Shown here one piece after another: positions 44,953 to 53,481 of a stretch of 64,000 bases of DNA; within the stretch, counting starts at the first letter, position 1; every line of letters starts with the position of its first letter. The stretch spans positions 1-64,000 of the forward strand of contig CAWJNE010000002.1 in the NCBI GenBank assembly GCA_963844175.1, given 5' to 3'. This DNA is from JALZMG01 sp963844175. GTDB lineage: Bacteria; Actinomycetota; Acidimicrobiia; Acidimicrobiales; Ilumatobacteraceae. The notes below the pieces were generated by a model, which was given only the letters and a program-made list of their open reading frames with translations, did not search any database and was not told where the DNA came from. Both the position numbers and the translations under genes were made by a program.

Positions 44953-45029
44953 GCCCCGGTAGCCCAATTGGCAGAGGCAACGGCCTCAAAATCCGTACGG
45001 TGCGGGTTCGAGTCCCGCCCGGGGCACCA
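44953..45029 (+). tRNA. tRNA with anticodon CAA (Leu), short variable loop
   Basis: The acceptor stem GCCCCGG/CCGGGGC, a 3-bp D-stem with 11-nt loop of the Leu type (GCC...GGC), the T-arm GCGGG-TTCGAGT-CCCGC and an encoded ACCA are clear. The anticodon loop CTCAAAA gives CAA (reads UUG). Unlike normal tRNA-Leu there is no long variable arm, only about 5 nt, and the anticodon stem has a C-T mismatch at its base. It may be functional with unusual identity, or decayed. Confidence 0.75.
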
Positions 45030-45091
45030 CCGGTTCTGAGGCAGCATCGCCATCGTCTCCGATGGTGATACGACCGGGGAACCGCACGGTC

Positions 45092-45097
45092 TACGGT
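45092..45097 (+). promoter_or_regulatory. -10 box of fabD
   Basis: TACGGT, 7 nt before GTG 45105. An alternative GTG at 45096 overlaps the box and so cannot be transcribed from it. The fatty-acid cluster would start with a leaderless message. Confidence 0.5.
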
Positions 45098-45104
45098 GAC
45101 CGCG

Positions 45105-46277
45105 GTGCTGGCGTTCACGTTCCCGGGGCAGGGCTCGCAGCGCCCCGGCATGGGACGACCGTGGGTCGACCACGAGAGCTGGGAGCTCGTCGACGAGGCC
45201 AGCGAGCTGGCCGAGCGTGACGTCGCCGCGCTGCTCCTCGACGCCGACGCCGAGCAGCTGCGCGACACGCGCAACGCCCAGCTGACCACCTTCGTGTCGA
45301 GCCTGATGGTGCTGGACGCCGTCGAGCGGATCGGCCTCGACCCGAGCTTCTGTGCCGGCCACAGCCTCGGCGAGTACACGGCCCTGACCGCCACCGGCGC
45401 GCTCGGCTTCGACGAGGGAGTGCGGCTGGTGTCGGCTCGCGCCGACGCCATGCACGACGCCGGGGAGGCCCAGCCGGGGACCATGGCCGCCGTCCTCGGC
45501 CTGGATGACGAGCAGGTCGACGTCGCCTGCCGCCGAGCCGACGCCGACGTGTGGGTGGCCAACTACAACGCTCCCGGACAGGTCGTCATCGCCGGATCGC
45601 CGGCGGGCGTCGAATCGGCCACGACCCACGCCAAGGAGCTCGGTGCCAAGCGGATCATGCCGCTGCAGGTGTCCGGGGCATTCCACACGCCGTACATGAC
45701 GGCCGCCCGCAGCCGCCTGCGCACGGCGATCGCCGAGGCCGACCCGCGCGACACCGAGGTGCCCGTCGTCTCCAACGTCGACGCCCTGCCCCATCACGAG
45801 GGCAAGGAGTGGGCCAGCCTGCTGTCGGCCCAACTCTCGTCGCCGGTGCGCTGGAAGCACTGCCTGCTCGAGCTGGAGGACCTCGGCGTCACCGACTACG
45901 CCGAGCTGGGACCTGGCGGGGTGCTGACCGGCATGGCCAAGCGCACCACCGGGGGTCGCACGATCTCGGTCGCCACGCCGGAGGACCTCGACAAGCTGCT
46001 CGAGTGGGTCAGCGCCGACGGCACGACCGGCCCCGTGCGCCTGGAGGGTGAGCACCTCTTCGCCGTCGAACGGCTCGTCGTCAGCCCGGGGGCCGGGGTG
46101 TTCCGGCGCGCCGCGGGCGTCGCCGACGGGACCATGATCGAGGTCGGCGCCGTCCTCGGCCACGTCGGGGATCACGAGGTCCGATCGCCGTTCGCCGGCG
46201 TCCTGCAGAGCTACATCGCCGTCGAGACCGAACGGCTCACTGCTCGTCAACCCGTCGCCTGGCTACGCAGCACCTGA
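45105..46277 (+). CDS. fabD: Malonyl-CoA:ACP transacylase fused to a C-terminal biotinyl/lipoyl-like domain
   Basis: GTG 45105 is chosen from the promoter position and gives the usual N-terminus LAFTFPGQGSQRPGMG. The 390-residue protein has the active-site serine in GHSLGEYTAL, the malonate-binding Arg (SARADAMHDA) and catalytic His in SGAFHTPYM. FabD proper ends near residue 295. The remainder ends in a domain with GTMIEVGAVLGHVGDHEVRSPFAGVLQ and GxP-type last strand (ARQPVAWL), like BCCP/lipoyl domains, but without the modified Lys. FabD loads malonyl on acyl carrier protein. It is first in fabD-fabH-fabG-acpP-fabF. Confidence 0.92.
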   Translation: MLAFTFPGQGSQRPGMGRPWVDHESWELVDEASELAERDVAALLLDADAEQLRDTRNAQLTTFVSSLMVLDAVERIGLDPSFCAGHSLGEYTALTATGALGFDEGVRLVSARADAMHDAGEAQPGTMAAVLGLDDEQVDVACRRADADVWVANYNAPGQVVIAGSPAGVESATTHAKELGAKRIMPLQVSGAFHTPYMTAARSRLRTAIAEADPRDTEVPVVSNVDALPHHEGKEWASLLSAQLSSPVRWKHCLLELEDLGVTDYAELGPGGVLTGMAKRTTGGRTISVATPEDLDKLLEWVSADGTTGPVRLEGEHLFAVERLVVSPGAGVFRRAAGVADGTMIEVGAVLGHVGDHEVRSPFAGVLQSYIAVETERLTARQPVAWLRST

Positions 46278-46287
46278 AGGAGGAGCC

Positions 46288-47238
46288 ATGCCCAAGGTCC
46301 AGCCGGGAGCCCGTGGGGCCGTGATCAGCGGGTGGGGCGCCGCGCTCCCCCCCAAGACGCTGACCAACGACGACCTGCGGGAGATGGGCCTCGACACCAG
46401 CGACGAGTGGATCCGGGAGCGCACCGGCATCCGCGAGCGGCGCGTCGGCGGCACCACGGCCGGGCTGTCCGCCGAAGCCGGTCGCCAGGCGCTGGGCATG
46501 TCCGGCCTCGACCCGGCGGAGATCGATGCCATCGTGCTGGCCACCACGACGCCCGACCGCACCGTGCCGGCGTCGTCGGCCACCGTGGCCGCCGAGCTCG
46601 GGCTGCGCTGCGGTGCCTTCGATGTCAACGCCGCCTGCTCCGGCTTCACCTACGCCTTGGTCGCCGCCCACGGGTTGATCGCCGTCGGCGCCAGGAAGCT
46701 GCTCGTCATCGGGACGGACTCGCTGGCCCGGATCACCGACTGGACAGACCGCAACACCGCCGTGCTGTTCGCCGACGGGTCCGGCGCGGTCGTCCTCGAG
46801 GCGGTCGACGGGCCCGGCCAGCTGCTCGCCTGGGACCTCGACGCCGACGGCAGCGCCGAGCGGTTCCTCTACGCCGAGGTCGGCGGGTACATCCAGATGG
46901 ACGGCAAGGAGGTGTTCCGCCGGGCGGTGCGGATCATGGTCGAGTCGGCCCAGAAGTCGCTCGGCCACGCCGGCGTGACCATCGATGACGTGGCCCTGGT
47001 CGTTCCCCACCAGGCCAACACGCGGATCATCCAGGCCGCCTGCGACCGCCTCGGCGTCGGCATCGAGAAGGCGGCGATCGTGCTCGATCGCACGGGCAAC
47101 ACGTCGTCGGCGTCCGTCCCCCTGGCGCTGGTCGACGCCCTCGACAATGGCCGGGTGGAAGCGGGCGACCTCGTCCTGCTGGTCGGGTTCGGCGCCGGGA
47201 TGACGGCAGCCAGCGCCGTCATCCGCTGGGGCGGTTGA
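46288..47238 (+). CDS. fabH: 3-oxoacyl-ACP synthase III (KAS III)
   Basis: A 316-residue thiolase-fold enzyme whose ATG follows GGAGGAG. The catalytic triad is seen as Cys117 in NAACSGFTYAL, His in VPHQANTRI and Asn in GNTSSASVPLAL. DTSDEWIRERTGIRER is the family N-terminal signature. It condenses acetyl-CoA or a branched primer with malonyl-ACP to start fatty-acid synthesis. The gene follows fabD by 10 bases and its stop overlaps the fabG start. Confidence 0.96.
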   Translation: MPKVQPGARGAVISGWGAALPPKTLTNDDLREMGLDTSDEWIRERTGIRERRVGGTTAGLSAEAGRQALGMSGLDPAEIDAIVLATTTPDRTVPASSATVAAELGLRCGAFDVNAACSGFTYALVAAHGLIAVGARKLLVIGTDSLARITDWTDRNTAVLFADGSGAVVLEAVDGPGQLLAWDLDADGSAERFLYAEVGGYIQMDGKEVFRRAVRIMVESAQKSLGHAGVTIDDVALVVPHQANTRIIQAACDRLGVGIEKAAIVLDRTGNTSSASVPLALVDALDNGRVEAGDLVLLVGFGAGMTAASAVIRWGG

Positions 47239-47954
47239 TGACGGGAGACGGTCGGGTCGTCCTGGTCACCGGCGGGTCACGCGGCATCGGCCTGGCCATC
47301 GCCCGTCGCTTCGCCGCCGGCGGAGATCGGGTGGCCGTCACGTACCGGTCGTCCGACCCGCCCGAGGGGTTGTTCGGTGTCGCCTGCGACGTCACGTCCG
47401 GCGCGGACGTGGACGCCGCGTTCGCCAACGTGCAGGAGCACTTCGGCGCCCCGGTCGAAGTGCTCGTCTCCAACGCCGGTGTGACCCGCGACGGCCTCCT
47501 GCTGCGGATGGGCGAGGACGACTTCACGGACGTCATCGACGCCAACCTCACCGCCGCCTACCGCGTGTGCAAGCGGGCGGCCCGGGACATGTTGCGTGCG
47601 CGGCGGGGTCGGATCGTGCTGATGTCCTCGGTCGTCGGGCTGCTCGGCTCGGCGGGCCAGGCCAACTATGCGGCCTCCAAGGCCGGCCTCGTCGGCCTCG
47701 CCCGGTCGCTCGCCCGGGAGTTGGGATCGCGCGGGATCACGGTCAACGTCGTGGCGCCGGGGCCGGTCGAGACCGAGATGACGGCCGTGCTCGGCGAGCA
47801 ACGGCTGGCCGAGTTGGTCGCCGCCGTGCCGCTGGGACGGATGGCCAGCCCCGACGAGGTGGCCGGCGCGGTGCACTTCCTCGCCGGTCCGGACGCGGCG
47901 TACATCACCGGCGCCGTCGTCCCCGTCGATGGCGGCCTCGGCATGGGCCACTGA
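47238..47954 (+). CDS. fabG: 3-oxoacyl-ACP reductase
   Basis: ATG 47238 overlaps the fabH stop (TGATG); a TTG one codon earlier is less likely. The 238-residue short-chain dehydrogenase has the NADP motif VTGGSRGIGLAIA, NAGVTRDGLL, Ser in VLMSSVVG, the Tyr-x3-Lys pair in NYAASKAGLVG and the C-terminal ITGAVVPVDGG. It reduces 3-oxoacyl-ACP in each elongation round. A degenerate remnant resembling family 1 repeats follows its stop (47955-47990). Confidence 0.94.
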   Translation: MTGDGRVVLVTGGSRGIGLAIARRFAAGGDRVAVTYRSSDPPEGLFGVACDVTSGADVDAAFANVQEHFGAPVEVLVSNAGVTRDGLLLRMGEDDFTDVIDANLTAAYRVCKRAARDMLRARRGRIVLMSSVVGLLGSAGQANYAASKAGLVGLARSLARELGSRGITVNVVAPGPVETEMTAVLGEQRLAELVAAVPLGRMASPDEVAGAVHFLAGPDAAYITGAVVPVDGGLGMGH

Positions 47955-48108
47955 CCGACTCGACGGCTCGCTCCGCTCGCTCGGCTGACCAGACGCCCGC
48001 GCTGCGGTCGGGGGCCGAAGCGCTCACGGCCTCCGAGCCCGTGAGGATGCGGGTGGTCTTGTGCCATGCTCTTGCCACGTCCGCCCGCGACCTACAAGGA
48101 GGCCTCCC

Positions 48109-48345
48109 GTGGACCAGGAGCTGTTCGGTCGATTCAAGAAGTGCGCCGTCGAGGTGCTGTCGGTCTCCGAGGATCAGGTCGTCCCCGACGCCCGCTTCGG
48201 TGACGACCTCGACGCCGACAGCCTCGACCTCGTCGAGCTGGTGATGGCGCTCGAGGAGGAGTTCGACATCTCGGTGCCCGAGGAGGAGCTCGAGGGCATC
48301 GAAACGGTCGGCCAGGCCTACGACCTGGTCGCCGGCAAGCTCTAA
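48109..48345 (+). CDS. acpP: Acyl carrier protein
   Basis: GTG 48109 follows an AAGGAGG site by 7 nt, the best ribosome-binding site in this cluster and in keeping with the high abundance of ACP. The 78-residue acidic protein has the phosphopantetheine-attachment Ser38 in LDADSLDLVELVMALEEEF. It carries growing acyl chains between the FabH/G/F enzymes. The 154-bp gap upstream may hold a separate promoter. Confidence 0.96.
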   Translation: MDQELFGRFKKCAVEVLSVSEDQVVPDARFGDDLDADSLDLVELVMALEEEFDISVPEEELEGIETVGQAYDLVAGKL

Positions 48346-48353
48346 CGGTTCCC

Positions 48354-49529
48354 ATGGAACCCCGCGGCCGAAGGGTGGCCGTGACCGGGCTCGGCGTCGT
48401 GGCGCCGTGCGGCGTCGGGGCGAAGGCGTACTGGGAGGGCCTGCTCGGCCCCGGCGTCACGTCAGGGCGTTCGACCGAGATCGAGTCGTGGGATCCATCG
48501 GCGTGGTACTCGTCGCCGAAGGAGGCCCGCCGGGCCGACCGCGTCGAACAGTTCGCCATCGCAGCGGCGACCGAGGCGTTCGAGCAGGCCGGGGACCTCG
48601 GGGTCGATCCGGCCCGCTTCGGCACGATCTTCGCCACCGGCGTCGGCGGTCTGCACACGTTGGAGGAGCAGGTCGTCGTGCGGATGGAGCGCGGCGAGCG
48701 CCGGGTGTCGCCGTTCCTCGTGCCGATGATGATGGCCAACGCCGCCGGAGCGGCGATCTCGATGCGCTGGCGGTTGCAGGGACCGAACGAGACGATCTGC
48801 ACTGCGTGCGCCGCCGGGACCCACGCCATCGGCAACGCCGCCCGGCTCATCGCCTACGGCCGCTGCGACGCAGTGGCGACGGGCGGGAGCGAGGCGGCGG
48901 CAACGATCACCTCGTTGGCCGGCTTCTCGAACATGACCGCCCTGACCAGCAGCGGCGTCAGCCGGCCGTTCGACGTCGACCGCGACGGCTTCGTGATGGG
49001 CGAGGGCGCGGCCGTGCTGATCCTCGAGGAGTGGGAGCGGGCCACGGAGCGCGGCGCCCCGATCCTCGGCGAGGTCGTCGGTGCCGCCAGCAACGCCGAC
49101 GCCCACCACATCACGGCGCCCGCGCCGGGAGGCACCGGAGCGATCGCCTGCATGCACCTGGCCCTGGCCGATGCTGGGCTCGACGCGGCTGAGATCCGCC
49201 AGATCAACGCCCACGGCACGTCGACGCCGCTGAACGACGCCGCCGAGGCCGAGGCGGTGAAGGCGGTCTTCGGCCAGCCGGGCCCGCCGGTCACCTCGAC
49301 GAAAGGGGTGACGGGTCACGCCCTGGGTGCGGCCGGGGCGCTGGAAGCCGCCGCCGTACTGCTGTCGTTCGAGCACCGTGCGATCCCCCCGACCGCCAAC
49401 ACGAAGGTCGTCGACCTCGGCATCGACGTGGTGATCGGTGAGGCACGGCCCTGGGACCCGGGTCCGACGATCTCCAACAACTTCGGCTTCGGCGGTCACA
49501 ACGGCTCGCTCATCCTGACCCCGCCCTGA
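48354..49529 (+). CDS. fabF: 3-oxoacyl-ACP synthase II (KAS II)
   Basis: A 391-residue condensing enzyme with nucleophile Cys152 in ICTACAAGTHAIG, His residues in NAHGTSTPLND and GVTGHALGAAG, and the gatekeeping NNFGFGGHN at the C-terminus. It elongates acyl-ACP with malonyl-ACP. It starts 8 bases after acpP. The protein is about 20 residues shorter than E. coli FabF, with no motif lost. Its 3' end meets convergent fabZ across a family 3 hairpin. Confidence 0.95.
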   Translation: MEPRGRRVAVTGLGVVAPCGVGAKAYWEGLLGPGVTSGRSTEIESWDPSAWYSSPKEARRADRVEQFAIAAATEAFEQAGDLGVDPARFGTIFATGVGGLHTLEEQVVVRMERGERRVSPFLVPMMMANAAGAAISMRWRLQGPNETICTACAAGTHAIGNAARLIAYGRCDAVATGGSEAAATITSLAGFSNMTALTSSGVSRPFDVDRDGFVMGEGAAVLILEEWERATERGAPILGEVVGAASNADAHHITAPAPGGTGAIACMHLALADAGLDAAEIRQINAHGTSTPLNDAAEAEAVKAVFGQPGPPVTSTKGVTGHALGAAGALEAAAVLLSFEHRAIPPTANTKVVDLGIDVVIGEARPWDPGPTISNNFGFGGHNGSLILTPP

Positions 49530-49531
49530 CC

Positions 49532-49595
49532 CATCCGAGGGTTTGCTGCATGCGAGGGCTACGTGCGGGGCTTCCCCTCCGCAAACCCTCGGATG
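49532..49595. repeat. Family 3 hairpin repeat, copy 1 (between convergent fabF and fabZ)
   Basis: Arms 49532-49546 (CATCCGAGGGTTTGC) and 49581-49595 are exact complements; the 34-base interior has partial self-complementarity. The right arm abuts the fabZ stop codon. It may work as a bidirectional terminator. Confidence 0.85.
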
Positions 49596-50030
49596 TCAGG
49601 CGTCGACGACGACGAACAGGAGGTCGCAGCTGCAGGCGACCTGGTCGCCCAGCCGTGCCCGCCCCGAGCCCTTGCCGGCCCGCGCCGACATGCGGCCGAG
49701 TGACACCTCGAGCGTGAGCTCGTCGCCCGGACCGACCTGACGCCGGAAGCGGGCCGAGTCGAGACCGCCGAACAGCGGCAGCTTGCCGGCGAAGCGCTCG
49801 TCGGTGAGCACGGCGATGGCCCCGACCTGGGCGATCGCCTCGCACATCAGCACCCCGGGCAGCGTCGGCCGCCCCGGGAAGTGGCCCGGGAAGAACCACT
49901 CGTCGCCGCTGAGCCGCCAGGTACCGGTGGCCGACACACCGGGCTCCAACGCCACGAGCTCGTCGACGAACAGGAACGGCGGCCGATGCGGGAGCACGTC
50001 GGCCGGCGCCGGCAGCCCGCTCGCCGTCAT
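49596..50030 (-). CDS. fabZ: 3-hydroxyacyl-ACP dehydratase FabZ
   Basis: ATG 50030 overlaps the bcp stop (ATGA). The 144-residue hot-dog-fold protein has the catalytic His50 in FFPGHFPGRPTLPGV and Glu64 in MCEAIAQ, the FabZ pair. HRPPFLFVDE is the family N-terminus. It removes water from 3-hydroxyacyl-ACP and so completes the fatty-acid set, although it is transcribed from the opposite strand with the peroxiredoxin gene. Confidence 0.93.
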   Translation of the reverse strand: MTASGLPAPADVLPHRPPFLFVDELVALEPGVSATGTWRLSGDEWFFPGHFPGRPTLPGVLMCEAIAQVGAIAVLTDERFAGKLPLFGGLDSARFRRQVGPGDELTLEVSLGRMSARAGKGSGRARLGDQVACSCDLLFVVVDA

Positions 50031-50479
50031 GCGACGGCGGCGAGCAGGTTCTTGGGCGTGTCGGCGGGGCTGATCTTGTACCAGGCCTCCTCCACCTTGC
50101 CGTCGGCGCCGATGAGGAACGCCGAGCGCACGATGCCCAGGTACTTGCGCCCGTACATCGACTTCTCCTTCCACACGTCGAACGCCTCGGCGGTCGTGTG
50201 CTCCGGGTCGGAGAGCAGCGGGAAGCCGAGCGAGTACTTCTCGGCGAACTTGAGCTGCTTGGCCGGCTTGTCCGGGCTGATGCCGAGCACGACGGTGTCG
50301 CCGATGTCGCCGAGGATGTCGTTCAGCCCGCACGCCTGCGTCGTACACCCCGGTGTGTCGGCCTTCGGGTAGAAGTAGACGAGCACGCGCCGGCCCCGGT
50401 ACGTGGCCAGCGTGACCTGCTCCCCGTGCTGATCCGTGAGATCGAAGTCGGGGGCCTTGTCACCGGGCTGCAGCGGCAT
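50027..50479 (-). CDS. bcp: Thioredoxin-dependent peroxiredoxin (Bcp/PrxQ)
   Basis: A 150-residue thioredoxin-fold protein with peroxidatic Cys45 and resolving Cys50 in KADTPGCTTQACG, as in atypical 2-Cys PrxQ, and GISPDKPAKQLKFAEKYSLGFPLLSD. It reduces peroxides with thioredoxin. Coupled by overlap to fabZ, it may protect acyl chains, but that link is inference. Confidence 0.95.
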   Translation of the reverse strand: MPLQPGDKAPDFDLTDQHGEQVTLATYRGRRVLVYFYPKADTPGCTTQACGLNDILGDIGDTVVLGISPDKPAKQLKFAEKYSLGFPLLSDPEHTTAEAFDVWKEKSMYGRKYLGIVRSAFLIGADGKVEEAWYKISPADTPKNLLAAVA

Positions 50480-50545
50480 GGAGGCGACAGTAACGGCCTT
50501 CCGGGTCGGGCTCCACCGACGGGTTCCGGTGAGCGTGAGGGCGAG

Positions 50546-51103
50546 CTAGGAGAGGGACGCGCGCCAGGCGGCGTTGCCCTTGGCGAACTCCTGGCGGGTC
50601 ATTTCGATGTCGTAGGGCTGCTCCTCACGCGCGCCGGGGCCCCACTGGCTGCGCGGCTGGTTGACGAAGTCGCCGCCGTAGACGTGGATCGCCGCCGTGA
50701 GCCGGTCGAGCGGGTTCGTCACGCCGTGGATCGTGTCGTCGCCGAGCAGGACCGTGTCGCCGACGCGCAGCTGCTTGCCGCCCGACTCGGTGAGCCCGCG
50801 GCCGTCCGCGCCGGCCCGCCGGTAGAAGGCGTTGTCCTCCTGCCCGGCGTAGATGCCGATCACCGCCCACATGCGATGGTCATGGGGGAAGATCGTCATC
50901 CCCGGCGCCCACACGACGTGGAGCACCGTCAGGTCGTCGGCCTCGTGGAGCATGGTGATGCCGCCCTCGGTCGGCTGCAGGGCGTCGCCGATCGGGCCGG
51001 GCGTAGCGACCGCCCGCTCGACCACCTGACGCACCGCACGGCGCGGCTCGGTCTCGGCCAATGCGGTACGGCAGTCATCGATCAGCGCGTCGACGTCGAA
51101 CAT
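50546..51103 (-). CDS. Cysteine-dioxygenase-type cupin protein
   Basis: ATG 51103 is taken; the frame is open further 5' without family similarity. The 185-residue protein has the cupin ligand motif MTIFPHDHRMWAVIGIYAGQEDNAFYRR (His-x-His and the following Glu/Asp) and a third His in DDTIHGVTNP, the pattern of thiol dioxygenases that oxidise cysteine or 3-mercaptopropionate with non-haem iron. It lies 8 bases downstream of the HIT-like gene and is the distal gene of the trp-side operon. The specific thiol is not known. Confidence 0.75.
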   Translation of the reverse strand: MFDVDALIDDCRTALAETEPRRAVRQVVERAVATPGPIGDALQPTEGGITMLHEADDLTVLHVVWAPGMTIFPHDHRMWAVIGIYAGQEDNAFYRRAGADGRGLTESGGKQLRVGDTVLLGDDTIHGVTNPLDRLTAAIHVYGGDFVNQPRSQWGPGAREEQPYDIEMTRQEFAKGNAAWRASLS

Positions 51104-51110
51104 GATCCAA

Positions 51111-51428
51111 TCATCGCGCCGGCGGCGTCGCCCGCCGCCGCAATTGCCCGCCCCAGGTCCGAGGACGCGCGTGGGCGTGGTAGTGGTCAGGGATCGTCCG
51201 CAGGTCGTCGTCGACGCGCACCTCGCCCTCGAAGTTCGCCGCCACGGTGGCCAGCAGCTTGGCGTGCAGCTGCGCCTTGATCGGCTCTGGCGGGTCGGGG
51301 TCGTGGACCCGCCACACGACCATCGGCACGGAACACGACTCGCACTCGGCGATCCAGCACTGCTCGTCGTCGTGGAACCACTCCGTGAAGCGGGCCGCTG
51401 CGCACAGCTCACAGGCCGGCTCGATCAC
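51111..51428 (-). CDS. Small HIT-like zinc protein
   Basis: GTG 51428 overlaps the trpA stop (GTGA). The 105-residue protein has two Cys pairs (CELCAA near residue 7 and CESCS near residue 30) that look like a zinc knuckle, and ends with IPDHYHAHARP, a histidine-triad-like motif. A central helix (IKAQLHAKLLATVAANFEG) fits HIT proteins, but the fold is shorter than usual. Similar genes occur near trpA in other actinobacteria. The role is unknown; HIT proteins hydrolyse nucleotides. Confidence 0.6.
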   Translation of the reverse strand: MIEPACELCAAARFTEWFHDDEQCWIAECESCSVPMVVWRVHDPDPPEPIKAQLHAKLLATVAANFEGEVRVDDDLRTIPDHYHAHARPRTWGGQLRRRATPPAR

Positions 51429-52183
51429 GAGTCGATCGCCGCCCGCACCTCGGCCACGTACGCGCCGACGGCGTCGGGGCCGGACTCCACCAACCGCCGG
51501 ACCACCGACGCGCCCTGGACCACGCCGTCGGCGACCTGGCACACCTCGCGCGCCTGCTCGGCGTTGGAGACGCCGACACCGACCAGCACGGGCCGGTCGG
51601 TGATCGCCTTCAGTCGGGCGGCCAGCGCAGTCGCCGACGCCGCCAGCGCCGACCGCTCCCCCGTGACCCCGAGCAGCCCGACGGCGTACACGAACCCGCG
51701 GGAGCGGGCGACGACCCGCGGCAGCCGATCGTCAGGGGCTGTCGGCGCGGCCAGCATGACCGTCTCGACGCCGGCCTCGTCGGCCGCTGCGCACCACAGA
51801 TCCGACTCCTCGAGCGGCAGGTCCGGCAGGATGCAGGCGTCGATCCCGGCGGCGACCAGGCGACCGGCGAACCGGCGGTGGCCGTCGTGGTGCACGAGGT
51901 TGTAGTACGTCATGACGGCCAGCGGGATGCCGACGTCCAGCCCAGCGGCAGCATCGAGGATCGACGGCGGCGTCGCCCCGGCCTCGAGGGCGACCTGCGA
52001 CGCCTGCTGGATCACGGGACCGTCCATCACGGGGTCGGAGAACGGGATGCCGATCTCCAACCCGTCGGCGCCGGCCGCCGCAGCCGCCCGCACGGCGTCC
52101 TCCCAACCGGGGTAGCCACCGGTCACGTACGGCACCAGCAACTTGCGGCCGGCCGCCCGGGCGGCGCGGAACTGCGCCTCCAT
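51425..52183 (-). CDS. trpA: Tryptophan synthase alpha chain
   Basis: ATG 52183 overlaps the trpB stop. The 252-residue TIM barrel has the catalytic Glu/Asp in GADGLEIGIPFSDPVMDGPVIQ and Asp in ACILPDLPLEE, with phosphate-binding GVGVSNAEQ. It cleaves indole-3-glycerol phosphate and passes indole to TrpB. It is slightly shorter than typical TrpA (about 265) at the N-terminus. It is part of trpF-trpB-trpA on the minus strand. Confidence 0.95.
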   Translation of the reverse strand: MEAQFRAARAAGRKLLVPYVTGGYPGWEDAVRAAAAAGADGLEIGIPFSDPVMDGPVIQQASQVALEAGATPPSILDAAAGLDVGIPLAVMTYYNLVHHDGHRRFAGRLVAAGIDACILPDLPLEESDLWCAAADEAGVETVMLAAPTAPDDRLPRVVARSRGFVYAVGLLGVTGERSALAASATALAARLKAITDRPVLVGVGVSNAEQAREVCQVADGVVQGASVVRRLVESGPDAVGAYVAEVRAAIDS

Positions 52184-53367
52184 CAGCCGTCGTCGCCGAG
52201 CAGGTCCATGGCCTGGGCGACGTCCTTGTCGCCGCGGCCGGACAGGCAGACGAGCACCGTCGCGCCCTGGATCGACGGTGCCTCGCGCACCAGCCATGCC
52301 AGCGCGTGCGCCGGTTCGAAGGCGCAGAGGATCCCCTCGGTGCGGGCCAGCAGCTGGAAGGCCTCGAGCACCTCGGCGTCGGTGACGGGCGGGTACTCGG
52401 CCCGCCCGATCGCGTTGAGGTAGGCGTGCTCCGGTCCAACGCCCGGGTAGTCGAGCCCGGCGGACACGGAGTGCGCCTCCTCGACCTGGCCGTGCTCATC
52501 CTGCATCAGGTAGCTGCGCATGCCGTGGACGACCCCTGGCACGCCGCGCCCGACGGCGGCCCCACCGGCCGGCTCGGCACCGACGAGGCGGGCGGTCGTG
52601 TCGACGAACCCGGAGAAGATCCCGGCGGCGTTCGAGCCGCCACCGACGCAGGCGACGACGACGTCGGGGTCGCCGCCCGTCAACGCTCGGCACTGCTCTC
52701 GGGCCTCGTCGCCCATGACCCGGTGCAGCTCGCGGACCATCCACGGGTACGGGTGCGGGCCCATCACCGAGCCGAGGCAGTAGTGGGTGTCGCCGACGGT
52801 GGCCACCCAATCGCGCATCGCCTCGTTGACGGCGTCCTTCAGCGTCCGGCTGCCGCTCTGGACGGCTTCCACCTCGGCGCCGAGGAGGCGCATGCGGAAG
52901 ACGTTCAACGCCTGGCGCTCGACGTCGACGGCGCCCATGTACACCTTGCACTCCTGGCCCAGCAGGGCCGCTGCGGTCGCCGTGGCGACGCCGTGCTGGC
53001 CGGCGCCGGTCTCCGCCACGAGCCTCGTCTTGCCCATCCGCTTGGCCAGCAGCGCCTGGCCGAGGACGTTGTTGATCTTGTGCGAACCGGTGTGGTTGAG
53101 GTCTTCGCGCTTGAGCAGCAGCCGCACACCGAGACGGCCGCCGAGGTTGTGGCACTCCGTGAGGATCGAGGGTCGCCCGGCGTAGTCGCGCAGCAGCCCG
53201 TCGAGCTCGGCCCGGAAGGCATGGTCGGCCCACGCCTCGCGGAACGCCGCCTCCAGCTCCTGGCAGGCCGGCACCAGCGTCTCCGGCACGTAGCGCCCGC
53301 CGAACTCTCCGAACCGCCCCGACTCGGTGGGCTCGCCCATCAGCGTTTGTGCATGGACGACGCTCAT
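52183..53367 (-). CDS. trpB: Tryptophan synthase beta chain
   Basis: A 394-residue PLP enzyme. The lysine forming the Schiff base is in HTGSHKINN, the catalytic Glu lies in ETGAGQHG, and the phosphate loop CVGGGSNAAG is present. The N-terminus GRFGEFGGRYVPETL is canonical. Its ATG 53367 lies inside a 10-bp direct repeat that also contains the trpF stop, and the likely ribosome-binding site (GGGGA) is supplied by the end of a family 1 element that separates the two genes. The stop overlaps trpA. Confidence 0.97.
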   Translation of the reverse strand: MSVVHAQTLMGEPTESGRFGEFGGRYVPETLVPACQELEAAFREAWADHAFRAELDGLLRDYAGRPSILTECHNLGGRLGVRLLLKREDLNHTGSHKINNVLGQALLAKRMGKTRLVAETGAGQHGVATATAAALLGQECKVYMGAVDVERQALNVFRMRLLGAEVEAVQSGSRTLKDAVNEAMRDWVATVGDTHYCLGSVMGPHPYPWMVRELHRVMGDEAREQCRALTGGDPDVVVACVGGGSNAAGIFSGFVDTTARLVGAEPAGGAAVGRGVPGVVHGMRSYLMQDEHGQVEEAHSVSAGLDYPGVGPEHAYLNAIGRAEYPPVTDAEVLEAFQLLARTEGILCAFEPAHALAWLVREAPSIQGATVLVCLSGRGDKDVAQAMDLLGDDG

Positions 53368-53370
53368 TCG

Positions 53371-53478
53371 GCGGTCCCCGAGCGTTCGTGGCGAAGTGAG
53401 AGTGATACCCCAGGCCGGCCTTGCCCGGCCCGCCGAGCGAGCGGAGTCTTCGGAGCGAGCGAGGCCAACGTCACGTCG
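53371..53478. repeat. Family 1 intergenic palindromic element, copy C (inserted at trpF/trpB junction)
   Basis: The element sits between exact 10-bp copies CGCTCATTCG (53361-53370 and 53479-53488). The left copy holds the trpB ATG, the right copy the trpF stop. The hairpin arms are GGCCGG (53413-53418) and CCGGCC (53425-53430). Ends are the shared GAGCGTTCG and GAGCGAGG motifs. Confidence 0.85.
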
Positions 53479-53481
53479 CGC

